Positions 7,273 to 14,758 of a stretch of DNA of 64,000 nt are shown here, one piece after another. The stretch lies in contig NZ_JBHULZ010000041.1 in assembly GCF_042684705.1 (NCBI RefSeq), positions 434,001 to 498,000 of the forward strand. Direction: 5' to 3'. Under the pieces are notes generated by a model, which worked only from the letters and a program-made list of their open reading frames with translations, was not told the origin of the DNA and did no database searches. Position 1 is the first letter of the stretch. Each line of letters begins with the position of its first letter. Source of the DNA: Mesonia sediminis (GTDB lineage: Bacteria > Bacteroidota > Bacteroidia > Flavobacteriales > Flavobacteriaceae). A program made the position numbers and the translations under genes.

Positions 7273-8303
7273 TGTATCAGAATTCAGCTAAAATACTTCT
7301 AATTTATACCGGAGGTACCATCGGAATGATCAAGGATTTTGAAACCGGAGCCCTCAAAGCATTTAACTTCGATGACTTGCTGGCCAATATACCAGAACTA
7401 AAGCTTCTAGAACATAAAATAGAAACCTATAGTTTTGAAAATCCGATTGATTCGTCAGATATGAATGTTGGCTATTACCGTAAATTGGCTGAGGTGATAG
7501 AGGAAGCCTACACTAATTATGATGGATTTGTAGTGTTACATGGCAGTGATACAATGTCTTATACGGCATCGGCACTTAGCTTTATGTTAGAAAATCTAAA
7601 TAAGCCTATAATCTTTACAGGTTCTCAGTTGCCCATAGGAGATTTGCGAACTGATGCCAAAGAAAATTTGATTACCTCAATACAATTAGCTGGGTTAAGG
7701 AAGGCTAATAAAAGTGTGATTACAGAAGTTGGGCTATATTTTGAATACAAACTTTATAGAGCGAATAGAACCACTAAAATAAATGCCGAGCATTTTCAAG
7801 CTTTTGCATCCTTAAACTACCCAGCTTTAGCTGAATCTGGTGTTAATCTTACCATTAATAAACCCAAATTAAAACAAGCTAACTATAAAAAAGATCTTAT
7901 AGTGCATAAAGAGCTTGATGAAAATGTGCTAGTGATTAAAATTTTTCCAGGTTTGCATCCAAAGACGCTAGCTTATTTGTTGGCCGCTCCACATATAAAA
8001 GCCGTTATTTTAGAAACCTATGGAGCAGGAAATGCTTTTAGCGAAGATTGGTTTATAAAGTTACTTAGCGACCATATTGCTAGGGGGTTAAAAATTATCA
8101 ATGTAACCCAATGTATTGGGGGAGCTGTAAATATGGGATTGTATGCGACAAGCACCCGATTAGAAAAGATAGGTGTTATTTCAGGAAAAGATATCACTAC
8201 CGAGGCAGCAGTAGCCAAAACCATGTATTTGTTAGGTAAAAACTTATCGCCTACTGTATTTAAAACTATTTTTGAAACCGCTATTCGAGGCGAAATGATG
8301 TAA
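7272..8303 (+). CDS. ansA: Type I L-asparaginase
   Basis: Cytoplasmic type I asparaginase that hydrolyses L-asparagine to aspartate and ammonia. Length 343 is normal. The first catalytic motif YTGGTIGM places the nucleophilic threonine at T13 or T16, and the second HGSDTMSYTAS gives the D93-T94 pair that together with a downstream lysine (in FTGSQLPIGDLRTDAKEN) completes the active site. No signal peptide, as expected for the cytoplasmic class. The start overlaps the tatD stop (TAATG). A tRNA-Ser gene follows after 68 bases. Confident. Confidence 0.94.
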   Translation: MYQNSAKILLIYTGGTIGMIKDFETGALKAFNFDDLLANIPELKLLEHKIETYSFENPIDSSDMNVGYYRKLAEVIEEAYTNYDGFVVLHGSDTMSYTASALSFMLENLNKPIIFTGSQLPIGDLRTDAKENLITSIQLAGLRKANKSVITEVGLYFEYKLYRANRTTKINAEHFQAFASLNYPALAESGVNLTINKPKLKQANYKKDLIVHKELDENVLVIKIFPGLHPKTLAYLLAAPHIKAVILETYGAGNAFSEDWFIKLLSDHIARGLKIINVTQCIGGAVNMGLYATSTRLEKIGVISGKDITTEAAVAKTMYLLGKNLSPTVFKTIFETAIRGEMM

Positions 8304-8371
8304 AATTTGTTAAGTTTCTTTTTTGGCTTAATTTTTTTTTGTTATTTGCTGACCTTTAATGAAGAGTGTGA

Positions 8372-8459
8372 AGAGAGGTGGCCGAGTGGTCGAAGGCGCA
8401 CGCCTGGAAAGTGTGTATACGTCAAAAGCGTATCGAGGGTTCGAATCCCTTCCTCTCTG
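8372..8459 (+). tRNA. tRNA-Ser, anticodon GGA
   Basis: An 88-base class II tRNA. The acceptor AGAGAGG (8372-8378) pairs with CCTCTCT (8452-8458). The anticodon stem CACGC/GTGTG encloses the loop CTGGAAA with anticodon GGA at 8406-8408. A long variable arm follows, then a T arm with GTTCGAATC. The discriminator is G, and no CCA is encoded. A run of T directly after the gene (from 8461) probably serves as terminator. It reads serine codons UCC/UCU. Confidence 0.97.
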
Positions 8460-8522
8460 CTTTTTTTTAAAAAATAATTTATATCTTTAAACTTTAATAA
8501 TAATTAATTAAGACAACAAGTA

Positions 8523-9317
8523 ATGAAAAGATTATTCTCAATCCTTGTCATCGCAGCCATTATGGTATTTGGAGGTTTAACTGCAAACGCGACAAGCAAT
8601 GTAAATGCTTTTACAGCAAACGTAACGATTGTTCAAGAAGATGATGGCGCAAATGCTGGTGCAGCCGAAGAAAAAGAGTCTTTAGGGTTTCATCAAGAGC
8701 TTAAAAAACGATTTATAGAAGGTGGTGCCGGATTTATGGGTATCGTTCTTTTATGTTTGATTTTAGGTTTAGCCATAGCTATTGAAAGAATTATTTACTT
8801 AAATCTTTCAACCACAAACTCAAAGAAATTAGCTCAAAATGTTGAAGATGCTTTAAATAGCGGCGGCATTGAAGCAGCTAAAGAGGTTTGTAGAAACACA
8901 AAAGGCCCTGTAGCCTCTATTTATTACCAAGGTTTAGATCGTGCAGATGAAAGTACAGATGCAGCAGAGAAAGCCGTTGTAGCTTATGGAGGAGTACAAA
9001 TGGGACAATTAGAGAAAAACGTATCTTGGGTTTCTTTATTTATCGCATTGGCACCGATGTTAGGTTTTATGGGTACTGTAATTGGTATGATTCAAGCTTT
9101 TGATAAAATTGAGGCAGCTGGAGATATGCAACCGTCTTTAGTAGCAGGAGGTATTAAAGTGGCCTTATTGACTACTGTATTTGGACTTATTGTGGCTATT
9201 ATTCTTCAGATTTTTTATAACTACATTATCGCAAAAATTGATAGCATTGTTAATGATATGGAAGATGCGTCAATCACATTAATCGATATCCTTGTAGATT
9301 ACAAGAGAAGAAAGTAA
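8523..9317 (+). CDS. exbB: ExbB/TolQ/MotA-type proton-channel subunit
   Basis: Inner-membrane subunit of a proton-motive-force-driven ExbB/ExbD complex that energises TonB-dependent transport or surface machinery. Of 264 residues, the first 25 look like a signal or extra N-terminal segment (ending TANA). A TM segment lies near 75-95 (MGIVLLCLILGLAIAIERI). The MotA/TolQ/ExbB proton-channel domain includes FIALAPMLGFMGTVIGMIQAF and a last TM at about 215-240. A four-gene run (exbB, small membrane protein, exbD, exbD) with gaps of about 10-20 bases follows. No tonB gene is in the run. Family assignment is confident; the exact partner is not known. Confidence 0.9.
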   Translation: MKRLFSILVIAAIMVFGGLTANATSNVNAFTANVTIVQEDDGANAGAAEEKESLGFHQELKKRFIEGGAGFMGIVLLCLILGLAIAIERIIYLNLSTTNSKKLAQNVEDALNSGGIEAAKEVCRNTKGPVASIYYQGLDRADESTDAAEKAVVAYGGVQMGQLEKNVSWVSLFIALAPMLGFMGTVIGMIQAFDKIEAAGDMQPSLVAGGIKVALLTTVFGLIVAIILQIFYNYIIAKIDSIVNDMEDASITLIDILVDYKRRK

Positions 9318-9338
9318 TAACCCTATAAATCAATTGTA

Positions 9339-9746
9339 ATGATTATACATAAAATATTAAAAATTGTATCACTAATACTAGGTGCTATTGCATTGGTAAT
9401 GGGGATATGGTTGTTCTCAATAGGCGACGAGTCTCTTGTGCAACCATTGATGACCATTGCCTATGCTGTTTTTGGTATCATTTTGTTATTGGTGCTGGTC
9501 TTTGTTCTTAAAGACCTATTTACTGGAAATGTTAAAAGTACATTGATTGCTATTGGCTCATTTGCTGTTGTGGTACTTATTGCTTACTTTTTATCTGAAG
9601 GAACCGCTACCGAAATGAAAAACGGTGAAATGTTAACGGCCAGTCAATCACAATGGATTGGTGCAGGATTGAGAACTTTTTACATTTTAGCAGCAATTGC
9701 TATTGGAGCAATGATCTATTCAGGAATCAAAAAATTAATCAAGTAA
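9339..9746 (+). CDS. Small membrane protein between exbB and exbD
   Basis: Protein of 135 residues with about four hydrophobic helices (roughly 5-27, 36-60, 67-86 and 110-130) and short loops. I recognise no catalytic motif. Its position inside the exbB-exbD operon, with gaps of 21 and 10 bases, suggests it is an accessory of the proton channel or its assembly. That is inference from context. In Flavobacteriaceae a small membrane protein at this place in the operon is, to my memory, common, but I cannot verify homology here. Confidence 0.7.
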   Translation: MIIHKILKIVSLILGAIALVMGIWLFSIGDESLVQPLMTIAYAVFGIILLLVLVFVLKDLFTGNVKSTLIAIGSFAVVVLIAYFLSEGTATEMKNGEMLTASQSQWIGAGLRTFYILAAIAIGAMIYSGIKKLIK

Positions 9747-9756
9747 TCTAAACCTT

Positions 9757-10359
9757 ATGGCAAAAAGAAGTGCACCAGAAGTGAATGCAGGATCAATGGC
9801 AGATATTGCCTTCTTGCTGCTTATCTTTTTCTTGGTAACTACAACCATCGAAACAGATACTGGTATCAATAGTAAATTGCCACCGATTGAAGAACAGCCT
9901 GAAGATCCGCCACCACGTAAAGAAAAAAATATCTTTATCGTGTTAATAAATCAAAATGAGGAATTGCTTGTCGAAGATGAGCGTATGGAACTTAAAGATT
10001 TAAGACAGGCGGCAATAGACTTTTTAGATAATGGTGGAGGCGATTGTAATTATTGCCAAGGAGCAAAAGACCCAGCATCATCAGACAATCCGCTTAAAGC
10101 GGTGATCTCTTTGCAGAACGATAGAGAGACTGAATATGGCGCTTATATCGCCGTGCAAAATGAGCTCGTTGCAGCTTTTAACTATTTGAGAAACCGAGAA
10201 GCCAATCGTTTGTTTGGTAAGTCTTTTATCCAGATGGAAAAAGATTTTAATGATTCTCAATATAGGGGAAATAAAGAAAAGTTAGAAGAACAGATTAAGC
10301 AAATACGTGAAATGTTTCCTTTAAACTTATCTGAAGCAGAGCCTAAAGAAAGAGAATAA
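9757..10359 (+). CDS. exbD: ExbD/TolR-type protein, first copy
   Basis: Single-pass inner-membrane subunit of the ExbB/ExbD motor. The N-terminal TM segment ADIAFLLLIFFLVTTTI (about 15-31) holds the conserved aspartate in MADIAF that takes part in proton flow. The remaining 165 residues are periplasmic. At 200 residues it is longer than the usual 130-150: an insert near 90-110 with two close cysteines (DCNYCQG) and a charged C-terminal tail stand out. It is followed by a second ExbD; tandem unequal ExbDs are typical for this phylum. Confidence 0.88.
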   Translation: MAKRSAPEVNAGSMADIAFLLLIFFLVTTTIETDTGINSKLPPIEEQPEDPPPRKEKNIFIVLINQNEELLVEDERMELKDLRQAAIDFLDNGGGDCNYCQGAKDPASSDNPLKAVISLQNDRETEYGAYIAVQNELVAAFNYLRNREANRLFGKSFIQMEKDFNDSQYRGNKEKLEEQIKQIREMFPLNLSEAEPKERE

Positions 10360-10378
10360 AAGACCTAAAAATTAAATT

Positions 10379-10861
10379 ATGTCTAAATTTAAAAAGAAAA
10401 AGAGCGGAGATTTACCAGCGATATCTACAGCATCTTTGCCTGATATTGTTTTTATGTTGCTTTTCTTCTTTATGGTGGCAACAGTTATGCGTCAAAATAC
10501 ACTTATGGTAGAAAATAGACTGCCGTTTGCTGACCAAACTGAGAAACTAGAAAAGAAAGATCTGGTAATGTATATTTATGCTGGTAAACCTAGTGAACGT
10601 TACCAGAAACAATTTGGTAAAGAAGCGCGGATACAGTTGAATGATAAATTTGCTGATGTGAACGATATACAACAGTTTATTATCGAGGAGCGTGAGTCTA
10701 AACGTGAAGAGCTACAAGGTTTATTAACAACTTCTCTAAAAATAGATGCAGAAACAGGAATGGGGCTAGTATCTGATATTAAATATGAGTTGAGAAAAGC
10801 AGAGGCTTATCGCGTAAATTACACCACCAAAAATGGTGAAGCTATAAAAAACATGCAATAA
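10379..10861 (+). CDS. exbD: ExbD/TolR-type protein, second copy
   Basis: Second ExbD-like subunit, 160 residues. The TM segment LPDIVFMLLFFFMVATVM (about 20-37) carries the conserved aspartate. A periplasmic domain of about 120 residues follows, ending in a region with AETGMGLVSDIKYELRKAEAYRVNYTT, typical for the ExbD periplasmic fold. It lies 19 bases after the first exbD, and the operon ends at a strong hairpin before the PorT-like gene. Two different ExbD chains could form a heterodimer in the ExbB pore; that is inference. Confidence 0.88.
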   Translation: MSKFKKKKSGDLPAISTASLPDIVFMLLFFFMVATVMRQNTLMVENRLPFADQTEKLEKKDLVMYIYAGKPSERYQKQFGKEARIQLNDKFADVNDIQQFIIEERESKREELQGLLTTSLKIDAETGMGLVSDIKYELRKAEAYRVNYTTKNGEAIKNMQ

Positions 10862-10886
10862 TTTTTGTTGTTATTTTAATCAGTTT

Positions 10887-10925
10887 AAAAGACCGCTTTA
10901 TTTTAGAAAGCGGTCTTTTTTAATT
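10887..10925 (+). terminator. Rho-independent terminator after the exbBD operon
   Basis: A 13-bp stem AAAAGACCGCTTT/AAAGCGGTCTTTT with a short AT loop is followed by T residues, 26 bases past the exbD stop and just before the PorT-like gene. Confidence 0.87.
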
Positions 10926-10936
10926 AAATTAAGTCT

Positions 10937-11632
10937 ATGAAGACATATCTTGTTTTATTATTAGTTTTTCTTGGTTCTATTTTATCTTCAACGGGCCAGG
11001 AAGTTGAGGCCGTTATCGATACTATTAGTATAGACAGTCTATACCGAGAAGATCAGTTTTATTCGGGTCTTGGTTTTAACCTTTTATTAAACAGACCTAA
11101 AGGGATTAGGCAGTCGGGCTTTTCGGGTGGGTTAAACTTTGGGTTTATTCGCGATATGCCTATTAATAAACGAAGAAATGTCGCTTTGGGTGTGGGCTTG
11201 GGCTGGTCAGCGAATTCTTACGGATTTAATTTGTTGATTGATGAAACCCAACCCAATCCAGTTTATACCAAATTAGAGCGTTATAAAAGCAATAGACTTA
11301 GTTTATACCTTATAGAAATGCCCTTAGAATTCAGATGGCGTACTTCGACGCCTACGAGCTACAAATTTTGGAGAATATATGGTGGTTTACGGGTCGGTTA
11401 TATTCATTATTCTAAAATAAAGAGTGAGTATGAAGACATTCGTTTGGCACAATATAACCTAGATGAGCTCGAACGATTACGATATGGCCTAACGTTTACT
11501 TTTGGGTATAATACCTTTAATTTTACGGTGTATTATAGCCTGAATAGTCTTTTTGACGGCAGCTTGAAAGATTCAAATGTTCCCGTCAAATTGAATCCAC
11601 TTAAAGTGGGGCTGACTTTTTATATCCTTTAA
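10937..11632 (+). CDS. porT: PorT/SprT-like outer-membrane beta-barrel protein
   Basis: Outer-membrane protein of 231 residues: signal peptide about 1-20 (ending SSTGQ), then alternating amphipathic strands such as YSGLGFNLLLN, NVALGVGLGWSAN, LEFRWRT, RIYGGLRVGYIHYS and KVGLTFYIL with a terminal aromatic/hydrophobic residue, typical of an eight-stranded barrel. In Bacteroidota a PorT/SprT family protein needed for T9SS assembly is encoded just after the exbB-exbD-exbD genes, as here. I rely on this position and the overall pattern; generic porin-family OmpW-like proteins are the alternative. The stop codon abuts the stop of the convergent gene without a gap. Confidence 0.68.
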   Translation: MKTYLVLLLVFLGSILSSTGQEVEAVIDTISIDSLYREDQFYSGLGFNLLLNRPKGIRQSGFSGGLNFGFIRDMPINKRRNVALGVGLGWSANSYGFNLLIDETQPNPVYTKLERYKSNRLSLYLIEMPLEFRWRTSTPTSYKFWRIYGGLRVGYIHYSKIKSEYEDIRLAQYNLDELERLRYGLTFTFGYNTFNFTVYYSLNSLFDGSLKDSNVPVKLNPLKVGLTFYIL

Positions 11633-12235
11633 TTAAAGATAAAAAAATAGAAACGAGTAGGGGGCTAATCCGGCTAGAGTACCCCAAAGTAACTCGTTTG
11701 AAGTATGTGCTTTGAGATATAGTCTAGCAGTAGCGACTAAACCCGTTAAGACAATACAAACGCCGATAAGCCAATAAAAAGAACTTTGGTATAACAGGGA
11801 GGCGCTTATCACGAATCCTGTGTGCAGGCTGCATCCCATAAGATGTAAGCTGGCTTTTATTTTAAAATAGCATAAGCATAAAGCGATTAAACAGGCGTAA
11901 ATCCAATTGGAGAAGTAAAAATATAATTCTGTTTGTGAAATATCTTGAATAACAAAATTTTTGATGCTCATAAATATAAGTATGTATAGCATCAAAGGTA
12001 TTTTTCGTTCTGTGTAGGTTTTTAAGTGAACGCTACTGATTATTTTAAGGTTTTTGAGCAGAAAAAAAATACAAATGGGAATAAAAATACTCAATACCGA
12101 AATACCTAGCAATTTGGCCTTTATAATAGCTTTAGGTAAAAACCTGGGAGTCACCAAAAAATAAATTACACTACCTAAAAAGGGTAACCATAAAGGATGA
12201 AAAAGAGCACTTATAAATTTAAAAAAGAACTTCAA
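11633..12235 (-). CDS. PAP2-like integral membrane protein
   Basis: Polytopic membrane protein of 200 residues with about six hydrophobic helices. SLHLMGCSLHTG (about 128-139) and ATARLYLKAHTSNELLWG (about 167-184) sit where PAP2 phosphatases have their PSGH and SRxxxxxHxxxD motifs. The histidines are kept but other active-site residues differ, so phosphatase activity cannot be assumed. It starts two bases after rpoN ends on the same strand, so it is probably co-transcribed with rpoN, and it converges on the PorT-like gene. Function unknown; an undecaprenyl-pyrophosphate or lipid phosphatase-related role is a guess. Confidence 0.6.
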   Translation of the reverse strand: MKFFFKFISALFHPLWLPFLGSVIYFLVTPRFLPKAIIKAKLLGISVLSIFIPICIFFLLKNLKIISSVHLKTYTERKIPLMLYILIFMSIKNFVIQDISQTELYFYFSNWIYACLIALCLCYFKIKASLHLMGCSLHTGFVISASLLYQSSFYWLIGVCIVLTGLVATARLYLKAHTSNELLWGTLAGLAPYSFLFFYL

Positions 12236-12237
12236 GA

Positions 12238-13695
12238 TTAAATTTCTTTGCGTAATCGTGCTACAGGAATATCTAATTGTTCTCTGTATTTTGCTACGGT
12301 TCTTCTAGCAATAGGATAGCCTTTATCTTTTAATATTTTGGCTAATTTCTCATCGGTTAAAGGCTTTTTTTTGTCTTCTTTTTCAATGGTAATTTGTAGA
12401 ATCTTTTTTATCTCTAAAGTAGAAACTTCTTCACCCTCTGAATTTGTCATAGATTCAGAAAAGAACTCTTTAATCAATTTTGTGCCGTAAGGCGTGTCAA
12501 CATATTTTGAATTTGCCACCCGACTAACAGTAGAAACATCCATGCCAATCTTATCGGCAATGTCTTTTAAAATCATTGGTTTTAAGTCTCTCTCGTCTCC
12601 AGTCATAAAATATTCGTATTGGTGATGCATAATAGCATTCATCGTTACAAATAGCGTTTCTTGACGTTGCCTAATGGCCTCAATAAACCATTTTGCGGCA
12701 TCTAACTTTTGTTTAATAAACATGACCGCATCTTTCTGCTTTTTTGTTTTTTTGTCGGTTTCCTTATAGCCCTTAAGCATATTACTATACTCTCTAGACA
12801 CGTGCATGGTGGGTGCGTTCCTGCCGTTTAAGCTAAGTTGTAACTCACCATCTTTGATTTTGATTGTAAAATCGGGTACAACGTGTTCTACAATTCGATT
12901 ATTCCCAGCATAGGAGCCGCCCGGTTTAGGGTTCAAATGAGAAACTTCATCAATAACATCCCTTAACTCATCTTCACTAATTGAAAACTTAGACAGAAGT
13001 TTCTGGTAATGTCTTTTGCTAAATTGCTCAAAAGCCTCCTCAATTATTGCTATAGATAAAGCAGTACTTTGGGTTGGGGTTTTTCTTTTTAATTGTATTA
13101 ATAAACTTTCTTGTAAGCTACGTGCTCCTACGCCAGCAGGATCTAGTTTATGTACTATCTGAAAGATTTTTTCAACTGTTTGTTCATCGGTATAAATATT
13201 TTGAGTAAAAGCTAAATCGTCTACAATCTCGATTGTCTCCCGTCTAATGTAGCCGCTTTCATCTACACTGCCTACCAAAAATTCTGCGATTTGCTTTTCT
13301 TCTTCACTCAATCTAAAGCTTTGCAATTGAGTTTTAAGATACTGCGAAAAAGATACCCCAGAGGCATAAGGGATGGTTTTCTCATCATCATCCTTACTAT
13401 AGTTGTTGGCTTGAGTACGATAATCTGGAATTTCATCATCACTCAAATATTCATCTACATCAATTTCTGATTCTGTTTCTATAATTTCTGAATCGCTTTC
13501 TACTTCTTCATTTTTAAATTCATCATCGAAACTATCCTGGTCCTCTTTTCCACTATCTAAAGCAGGATTGTCTTCTAATTCCTGTTTTACCCTTTGCTCA
13601 AAAGCTTGAGTAGGAAGTTGAATCAATTTCATAAGCTGAATCTGCTGTGGAGATAGCTTTTGAGATAATTTTAAATTTAATTGCTGCTTTAGCAT
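12238..13695 (-). CDS. rpoN: RNA polymerase sigma-54 factor
   Basis: Alternative sigma factor that directs RNA polymerase to -24/-12 promoters and needs an AAA+ activator. Length 485 is full. The N-terminal activator-interacting region is glutamine- and leucine-rich (LNLKLSQKLSPQQIQLMKLIQLP). An acidic linker follows at about 48-110. The core-binding domain and HTH come next. The RpoN box ARRTVAKYRE lies at 463-472, followed by the C-terminal LDIPVARLRK. An activator of matching type is encoded at 58866-60230. Gene order on the minus strand is rpoN then the PAP2-like gene. Confidence 0.97.
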   Translation of the reverse strand: MLKQQLNLKLSQKLSPQQIQLMKLIQLPTQAFEQRVKQELEDNPALDSGKEDQDSFDDEFKNEEVESDSEIIETESEIDVDEYLSDDEIPDYRTQANNYSKDDDEKTIPYASGVSFSQYLKTQLQSFRLSEEEKQIAEFLVGSVDESGYIRRETIEIVDDLAFTQNIYTDEQTVEKIFQIVHKLDPAGVGARSLQESLLIQLKRKTPTQSTALSIAIIEEAFEQFSKRHYQKLLSKFSISEDELRDVIDEVSHLNPKPGGSYAGNNRIVEHVVPDFTIKIKDGELQLSLNGRNAPTMHVSREYSNMLKGYKETDKKTKKQKDAVMFIKQKLDAAKWFIEAIRQRQETLFVTMNAIMHHQYEYFMTGDERDLKPMILKDIADKIGMDVSTVSRVANSKYVDTPYGTKLIKEFFSESMTNSEGEEVSTLEIKKILQITIEKEDKKKPLTDEKLAKILKDKGYPIARRTVAKYREQLDIPVARLRKEI

Positions 13696-13720
13696 AGAGA
13701 AAAGTTAATATAGGTTAATA

Positions 13721-13728
13721 CAAAAATA
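13721..13728 (-). promoter_or_regulatory. Candidate -7 box for rpoN
   Basis: TATTTTTG on the minus strand, 26 bases before the rpoN start, matches TAnnTTTG. No clear -33 TTG is seen at 17-20 bases. Confidence 0.4.
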
Positions 13729-13782
13729 ACGAATTATTTAACAGATCTAGCGCTAAAATTATGTTAAGCTTAGCTTTTGAGA

Positions 13783-14661
13783 TTAATTTGGCACGTTACA
13801 TCTATTTATGAATTGGCGAAATCGTTTAGGCAAAACCCCTTCAATATTTAATTTATTATCTGTAATAGGGTGCGTAAATCTTAATCCGAATGAACATAAC
13901 ATCAATCCGTTTTTATGATTATCTTGTTGACATCCATAAGTTTTATCGCCAAGTATAGGGAAGTTTTGTCTAGAAAGATGTATTCTTAATTGATGAGTTC
14001 TACCTGTAATAGGGTTTAATTGTAAAAGACTGTAGATCTGTTCATTTTTTTGGAGTATTTGTTTTCTTAAAATTTCCGTTCGAGCCCATTTAGATTCTAT
14101 TGCATCAAAGGAGCAAAGGCCCTTATAGTATTGGCCAGTAACAATGGCTTGATAAGTTTTTGAAATTTGTTTTCGTTCAAATGCTACAGAAAGCACCTGC
14201 TGCGCTTTTTTGGTTTTTGCTACTAGTAGCAATCCGCTTGTAGGGTTGTCTAGACGATGAACGGGTTGCGGCCAAGGGAGTGCATCTTTTTGCTGCGATT
14301 TAACCAAGTTATGGGGCAAAGCATTCTCAATGGTTTTAAAATAATTGCCATTGGTAGGATAACCCGCAGGCTTTTGAATTACGGCAAGGTAATCATCTTC
14401 AAAAGGTACTTGAAAATCTAACTTAAATATTTTTTTTGATTCTTCAAATTCTTTATATAGCTCTAACATCATTCCCTCTTCGATAAAATCGGCGGTGCTC
14501 GCTACCTTACCATTGATATGAATTAAGCCTTTCTTTATTGCCTTTTTCGCGGCACTTCGGCTATAAAGATATTCAAATGCTTCTGCCGCGTATTCTTGAA
14601 TTCTATACGAATTGGTCAAAGCTGGAACAATATGTTTTTCTAAACTAATTTTTTTACCCAT
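13783..14661 (-). CDS. RluA-family RNA pseudouridine synthase
   Basis: Converts uridine to pseudouridine in rRNA or tRNA. Length 292. An S4-like RNA-binding domain occupies the first 75 residues (SRSAAKKAIKKGLIHINGK). The catalytic motif HRLDNPTSG lies at 135-143, with the nucleophilic aspartate D138 as in the RluA family. Later motifs include LQLNPITGRTHQLRIHL and the conserved GDKTYG. The exact RNA position modified cannot be told from sequence. The gene stands alone on the minus strand between the giant outer-membrane protein and rpoN. Confidence 0.92.
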   Translation of the reverse strand: MGKKISLEKHIVPALTNSYRIQEYAAEAFEYLYSRSAAKKAIKKGLIHINGKVASTADFIEEGMMLELYKEFEESKKIFKLDFQVPFEDDYLAVIQKPAGYPTNGNYFKTIENALPHNLVKSQQKDALPWPQPVHRLDNPTSGLLLVAKTKKAQQVLSVAFERKQISKTYQAIVTGQYYKGLCSFDAIESKWARTEILRKQILQKNEQIYSLLQLNPITGRTHQLRIHLSRQNFPILGDKTYGCQQDNHKNGLMLCSFGLRFTHPITDNKLNIEGVLPKRFRQFINRCNVPN

Positions 14662-14758
14662 TGATTATTGTATGCTTATGCTTTACGGATTTAATTTTCT
14701 TAATTTATTTTACTATTAAAAAAATAAATTTTAAAGAGATTGAATCCGTAAATTAATT

